Below, piece after piece: positions 60,654 through 64,000 of a DNA stretch of 64,000 bases. Position 1 is the first letter of the stretch. Each line of letters starts with the position of its first letter. The position numbers and the translations under genes are program-made. The notes under the pieces are model-generated. The model was not told the DNA's origin and searched no databases. It saw only the letters and a list, made by a program, of their open reading frames with translations. The DNA comes from Treponema succinifaciens DSM 2489 (GTDB taxonomy: Bacteria > Spirochaetota > Spirochaetia > Treponematales > Treponemataceae): the NCBI RefSeq assembly GCF_000195275.1, contig NC_015385.1:682001-746000 (forward strand), in the 5' to 3' direction.

Positions 60654-61067
60654 ATGTTATTAATTGGTGTTAAAAAAGAAAAAGATTGGCTTCGTTCACA
60701 ATGGAATTTAACCTATCCAACTGGCTGGAATAATATTTGTAGAGGTATTTCTACTGTTTATGAATATTATGAAACACCTGAAATTTTATACAGTAAATTT
60801 CCGGCTCCAGAAGGAGAATTGTTAAACATAAAAGCTAAAGAAGATATCTTGAATATTGAGGAAGGCAGTTTTCTTACGATTCGTGGCATTTCCAAAATAA
60901 TAAAGATGCCTTTAATGATGACAATTTTTAATCAAACACCAATTGTGAATGTTTCAGTTCCTGCTTTAGATAAAGAATTCAAAAAAACTGATTATGAAAA
61001 ATTTAATAAATCATTATGTACTTATATGGATAGTATTGAATTATATATGCACGGATTAGGTAAATAA
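60654..61067 (+). CDS. Cassette 16: hypothetical protein
   Basis: A 137-residue soluble protein (MLLIGVKKEKDWLRSQWNLTYPTGWNNICRGISTVYEYYE). No family recognised. The ATG has a TTAGGAG site directly after the cassette hairpin; the frame is open back to the ATG inside the attC core but that start would translate the hairpin. Confidence 0.65.
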   Translation: MLLIGVKKEKDWLRSQWNLTYPTGWNNICRGISTVYEYYETPEILYSKFPAPEGELLNIKAKEDILNIEEGSFLTIRGISKIIKMPLMMTIFNQTPIVNVSVPALDKEFKKTDYEKFNKSLCTYMDSIELYMHGLGK

Positions 61068-61106
61068 TTTAATTCTTTAGAGAATACTTTTTTTGGAAAT
61101 GGAATA

Positions 61107-61139
61107 TTTTAGAAAGCAAGTCAAGCTTGCTTTCTAAAA
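61107..61139. repeat. TCAAG-loop hairpin (14-bp stem)
   Basis: Stem identical to that at 60279-60311 (TTTTAGAAAGCAAG). The sequence continues as a truncated tail repeat (TTTAGGGCTAGGACGAAGAA) into the start of the next gene, where an attC would be expected. Confidence 0.85.
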
Positions 61140-61183
61140 TGAAATTGAACTTTAGGGCTAGGACGAAGAAGCGGTTATAAAAA

Positions 61184-61795
61184 ATGAAAGAAAAAAGCAT
61201 AGTTATAAATTACTGTAATCTTCTTTTGGGCATAATACTTTTGTTTCTCATTTTGACAAATGTGGAATTAAATTCGACTATTGCAAATTTTATCTTTCCA
61301 TTATTTGTTTTACTTTTTGGATTTCTTTCGTATAAGAAAATCACGACTAAGCAAAAAGGAAAGCTGTTATTTTATCTTCCGTCATTTATCGGTGTATTTG
61401 GTTTTTATATAGTAATTATCTTATTTTTTCTCATCAATTTTTTTGGCAGTCTCTTTTGGATCAATGAAGAAATAAACAAAGAAAGAATACAACGATGCTA
61501 TTCCCCGAATAAAATAGAATACTGCGATGCTTATCATTATCCTGTAGGTGCATATTCAGGCGGCTCAGGACGCGTTCGTGTTTTTCTGGTGAATAAGTTT
61601 TTCCCAATTGTACGGAAAGAAGTCTTTTATAAACCTAAGGCTCATGTATGGATTGAAGGTAAAGAAGATATTCCGTATGAATATTTTGTTTGGGAAGATA
61701 ACGATAGTATAAAAATTTATAAAAGTAATATTGTAAATGTTCGTGGTATAATTTTTTATCCTGTAGCCATGATAAAAGCTGTAAGGAGTAAGTAA
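61184..61795 (+). CDS. Hypothetical membrane protein
   Basis: A 203-residue protein with three hydrophobic helices in the N-terminal half (NLLLGIILLFLILTNVEL, IANFIFPLFVLLFGFLSY, GVFGFYIVIILFFLINFFG) and a soluble C-terminal domain (KIEYCDAYHYPVGAYSGGSGRVRVFLVNKF). No family recognised. No attC separates it from the upstream gene; a tail repeat is in its place, and there is no clear ribosome site. Confidence 0.65.
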   Translation: MKEKSIVINYCNLLLGIILLFLILTNVELNSTIANFIFPLFVLLFGFLSYKKITTKQKGKLLFYLPSFIGVFGFYIVIILFFLINFFGSLFWINEEINKERIQRCYSPNKIEYCDAYHYPVGAYSGGSGRVRVFLVNKFFPIVRKEVFYKPKAHVWIEGKEDIPYEYFVWEDNDSIKIYKSNIVNVRGIIFYPVAMIKAVRSK

Positions 61796-61799
61796 AATC

Positions 61800-61862
61800 A
61801 CATAACAAAGGTTCGTAGCCGACAGCGGGTCAAGCCCGCTGCGGTACAACCAGTTGTTAGGC
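61800..61862 (+). repeat. attC before the second TM2/VapC cassette
   Basis: Identical to the site at 44449-44511, including the preceding GTAAAATC, although the upstream genes differ. Next cassette hairpin CGGGCC-ACT-GGCCCG at 61866-61880. Confidence 0.92.
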
Positions 61863-61967
61863 GGACGGGCCACTGGCCCGCTTATTGTTAATAAGAAAGT
61901 CCTCCAACATTTTTCTCTAAAGTCATTCGTTGAATGACAAAAAAGTAAAAATCGTAGGAGGATTTTT

Positions 61968-62303
61968 ATGGACGCAAACAAAATTGGCATGTTTTTTGTA
62001 GCAAATGGAAAGAAACTACCTTCAGAAAAGGCTGTTCTTATTCGTGAAAAAATGGCACAGGCAGATGACTCACGATATGCCACAATCAGCTCTGTTGAAC
62101 TGAAAGACCCGACAACTATGCTTCTTGTAAGTATTTTCCTTGGAGAACTTGGAGTTGACCGTTTTATGCTGGGGGAAACAGGTATGGGAATTTTGAAACT
62201 TCTTACAGCCGGCTTATGCGGTATTCTATGGCTCATCGATTTGATTGGCATTACAAAGAAAGTAAAGGACTACAACTACAATGAATTGATGAAGATTCTG
62301 TAA
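61968..62303 (+). CDS. TM2-domain membrane protein (copy 2)
   Basis: Same protein as at 44617 except Gly instead of Asp at residue 7. The leader with the ribosome-site-sequestering helix and the terminator (62312-62354) are also duplicated. The offset between copies is 17,351 bases throughout, so no insertions or deletions have occurred since duplication. Confidence 0.85.
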   Translation: MDANKIGMFFVANGKKLPSEKAVLIREKMAQADDSRYATISSVELKDPTTMLLVSIFLGELGVDRFMLGETGMGILKLLTAGLCGILWLIDLIGITKKVKDYNYNELMKIL

Positions 62304-62367
62304 TCCGAGATAAGGAAACTTTTGTTTCAAGCACGAAAGTTTCCTTTAATTTTTTTCAAATTAATAT

Positions 62368-62628
62368 ATGACCTGCATTATTAGAGAGATTTTTAATTGT
62401 CCATGCCCTACTTGTGGAGTAACAAGAGCTTTGATTTCCTTGTTAAAAGGAGATTTACAGGGGTATTTTCACTACAATTTGATGGCAGTTCCATTATGCA
62501 TAGCGACAGTTTTGATGATTATTGGCACAAAAGTAAAAATAAAAAAGCTCCAGATTATAAGTGTTGTAATTTTATTAATAAACATACCGTATTATTTTTA
62601 TAGACTGAGGCTTGGGGTAATTCCATAA
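62368..62628 (+). CDS. DUF2752-like membrane protein (copy 2)
   Basis: Identical to the 86-residue protein at 45017: CPCPTCGVTRA motif and two membrane helices. Function unknown. Confidence 0.75.
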   Translation: MTCIIREIFNCPCPTCGVTRALISLLKGDLQGYFHYNLMAVPLCIATVLMIIGTKVKIKKLQIISVVILLINIPYYFYRLRLGVIP

Positions 62629-62704
62629 AAACACACTTTCAAGTCGAAAAAAAAATAAATTCTATGATATAATAAAGGGAAAATTTGGTTGCAAGGAGGA
62701 ACAT

Positions 62705-62932
62705 ATGCCTTTGACTGAAGTACAGGAAAAATTGAAAAAAATTCCAGACGAATATCTGGGTGAAGTATATAATTACCTTGAATTGCTGGAATATAAAATT
62801 CTATACAAAAAACAAAACGAACCTTCCAAAAGAAAGTTTCCAAATCGTCACCCTGGAATTTTAAAAGATCCGAATTTCTATATGTCTCCAGATTTTGATG
62901 AGCCTTTAGAAGATTTTAAGGAGTATATGTGA
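62705..62932 (+). CDS. DUF2281-like antitoxin (copy 2)
   Basis: Identical to the antitoxin at 45354, with the same AAGGAGG site and overlap with the toxin gene. Two identical antitoxin genes should cross-protect, so one copy of the cassette can be lost without toxin release. Confidence 0.85.
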   Translation: MPLTEVQEKLKKIPDEYLGEVYNYLELLEYKILYKKQNEPSKRKFPNRHPGILKDPNFYMSPDFDEPLEDFKEYM

Positions 62933-63306
62933 AATATCTTTTAGACACACATGCACTGCTGTGGTATTTATATGACGATAATAATCTTTCCTCAACAGCA
63001 AAAGAACTGATCACAAATGAGTATTGCTATTACAGTAAAGTTTCACTATGGGAAATTGCCATAAAGCAGACTAGGAAACTTCTTGAATATAAACAGTCAA
63101 TTTCTGAAATTATCGAAGCCTGCAGGGAGGAAGAATTCGAGGAGCTTGCTGTATCAGGAACCTCATTGGAATTGATAAAAACGTTGCCTGATGTTCATCG
63201 AGATCCATTTGACAGACTGTTGATTGCCATGGCAAAAGAAAATAGTTTTACAATTATTACAAAAGACTCAAAAATTCCATTGTATGATGTAAAGACAATT
63301 TGGTAG
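62929..63306 (+). CDS. vapC: VapC-like PIN-domain toxin (copy 2)
   Basis: Identical to the 125-residue toxin at 45578, with GTG start coupled to the antitoxin stop and the same acidic residues of the PIN active site. Confidence 0.88.
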   Translation: MKYLLDTHALLWYLYDDNNLSSTAKELITNEYCYYSKVSLWEIAIKQTRKLLEYKQSISEIIEACREEEFEELAVSGTSLELIKTLPDVHRDPFDRLLIAMAKENSFTIITKDSKIPLYDVKTIW

Positions 63307-63312
63307 ATAATC

Positions 63313-63445
63313 GCCTAACATGGTTTTCAAAACCGATAAAAACTTTGTCACAAAAGTTGCTATTCGTGGCTTTGCGCTACCGCAACTTTTGCGCCAATTT
63401 TGCCTACGGCAAAACCGTTTTTACGGTTTAAAACGCTAGTTATAC
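63313..63445 (+). repeat. attC (long type) of TM2/VapC cassette, copy 2
   Basis: Identical to 45962-46094 up to GTTA of the right core, after which the two arrays differ (GTTATAC here, GTTAGGC there). The switch at the core shows the duplication ended at an integrase crossover point. Next cassette hairpin: 63449-63464. Confidence 0.92.
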
Positions 63446-63478
63446 GGACGCCCGCACTGGGGCGCTTTTGGAGAAAGA

Positions 63479-63931
63479 ATGAAAAGGAAACTTATTTTTT
63501 GCATCTTTATAATTTTTCTTACATCAATTAAGTGTTTTGCCCAAAATACAGATTTTAAATATTATTCAGATTATGATAAAGGTTTTTCCGGCTGTTCAGC
63601 TGCTGTTTACTATGGAAATTTAAGTGAATTGGAAGCTATAGGACAAGAACAGGAATTCCTTGATTATCTTGACGAAGAAATTGGTGATAAATTAAATTCA
63701 ATTTCTAAATTGACAAAAAATAATGACTGGCTTTTTAGACAAGCTTTAAGAGAATGGGATTATAAAAAAGGTGAAGTTTACGCGGTATTTTGTGCAAATT
63801 CAAAATTTTCAAGAGAAGGAATTTTTCTGATCGTTGTTATTGCGGAAAAAGAAAACATTTTATGGAAAGCCTATTCAATAGATGAAAATACGAATTTTGA
63901 CGATTTATTTCCTAACACAGAAGAAGAATGA
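63479..63931 (+). CDS. Cassette 18: exported hypothetical protein
   Basis: A 150-residue protein with a signal peptide (MKRKLIFCIFIIFLTSIKCFAQN) and a mature part rich in Tyr and Glu (DYDKGFSGCSAAVYYGNLSELEAIG). No family recognised. GGAGAAAG precedes the ATG. Its stop overlaps the ATG of a further gene. Confidence 0.7.
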   Translation: MKRKLIFCIFIIFLTSIKCFAQNTDFKYYSDYDKGFSGCSAAVYYGNLSELEAIGQEQEFLDYLDEEIGDKLNSISKLTKNNDWLFRQALREWDYKKGEVYAVFCANSKFSREGIFLIVVIAEKENILWKAYSIDENTNFDDLFPNTEEE

Positions 63932-64000
63932 TAGTAATTATTTTTATAGTCTTAATATTGGTAATAGTCTTTAAAATCAACTCTTCTAAAATAAAAGGTT
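63928..64000 (+). CDS. Partial membrane protein running off the window
   Basis: ATG at 63928 overlaps the previous stop (ATGA). The visible 24 codons read MIVIIFIVLILVIVFKINSS, a single hydrophobic helix. Coupled to cassette 18; rest not visible. Confidence 0.45.
   Translation, partial: MIVIIFIVLILVIVFKINSSKIKG

Noticed and set aside
61565-62251. Long minus-strand frame across an attC and TM2 gene (also 44436-44900)
   Set aside because: It crosses a recombination site, is antisense to the conserved TM2 domain and has no ribosome site.
1-64000. tRNA, rRNA, tmRNA or known riboswitch
   Set aside because: I found no sequence with the conserved arms or cores of these RNAs on either strand by eye; a covariance scan would be needed to exclude them fully.

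Overview
The window looks like a piece of a Treponema-type spirochaete chromosome. It is AT-rich, with an FtsH/ClpP/MazG/Pth/NudC/S21 housekeeping set, an AddAB-type recombination pair and a dCache chemoreceptor. It also carries an integron whose integrase gene points the same way as its cassettes, an arrangement known from Treponema denticola. The genus call is inference; no rRNA gene lies in the window.

Region 1 (1-25.2 kb) is ordinary chromosome: ftsH; a minus-strand run (MBL hydrolase, DbpA-like RNA-binding protein, GNAT protein, clpP, mazG, pth, AraC-type regulator, HD protein, CobW GTPase); a methyl-accepting chemotaxis protein; addB-addA; a thioesterase; a lipoprotein; a DTW protein; rpsU; a phosphohexomutase; nudC. 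A 215-bp MITE with 21-bp terminal repeats and a 10-bp target duplication has replaced the last codons of mazG. Region 2 (25.3-31.9 kb) holds an HU-like/DUF4469 protein, an XRE + ImmA pair, a six-unit 23-bp tandem repeat, a second XRE gene with operator-like repeats, and a type III restriction-modification system (mod, res).

Region 3 (31.9-64 kb) is an integron. It opens with an internally deleted IS110/IS1111-type element (copy A), a 5'-truncated orphan cassette, an attC interrupted by a remnant of the same IS type (copy C), then intI, a candidate cassette promoter and attI. About 18 cassettes follow to the window end, bounded by attC sites of four sequence types that share core sites and two extrahelical bases in the left arm. 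Cargo includes lipoproteins and exported proteins, a Nudix hydrolase, BrnTA and VapBC-type toxin-antitoxin pairs, PD-(D/E)XK-like nucleases, a type IIG-like restriction-modification enzyme, and an unusually large 8.2-kb unit. That unit holds an HU-like gene, a C-protein-like regulator, three DNA methyltransferases, a candidate endonuclease and an RloC/PrrC-like ATPase. A complete IS110/IS1111-type element (copy B) sits inside the attC that ends this unit. One 1.6-kb cassette is present twice with a single base difference seen.

The least explained features are structural. (i) Every cassette begins, three bases after the core site, with a hairpin whose stem varies by compensatory changes while its ACT/ATT loop is constant. 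(ii) A family of hairpins with variable stems and a fixed TCAAG loop forms the tip of the short attC sites and also stands alone between genes; a second family with TTTAC-type loops does the same for the long attC sites. (iii) The non-coding end of the IS is kept in all three copies as a conserved frame around variable segments, as expected for an IS110-family bridge RNA. No CRISPR array, tRNA or rRNA gene was recognised.
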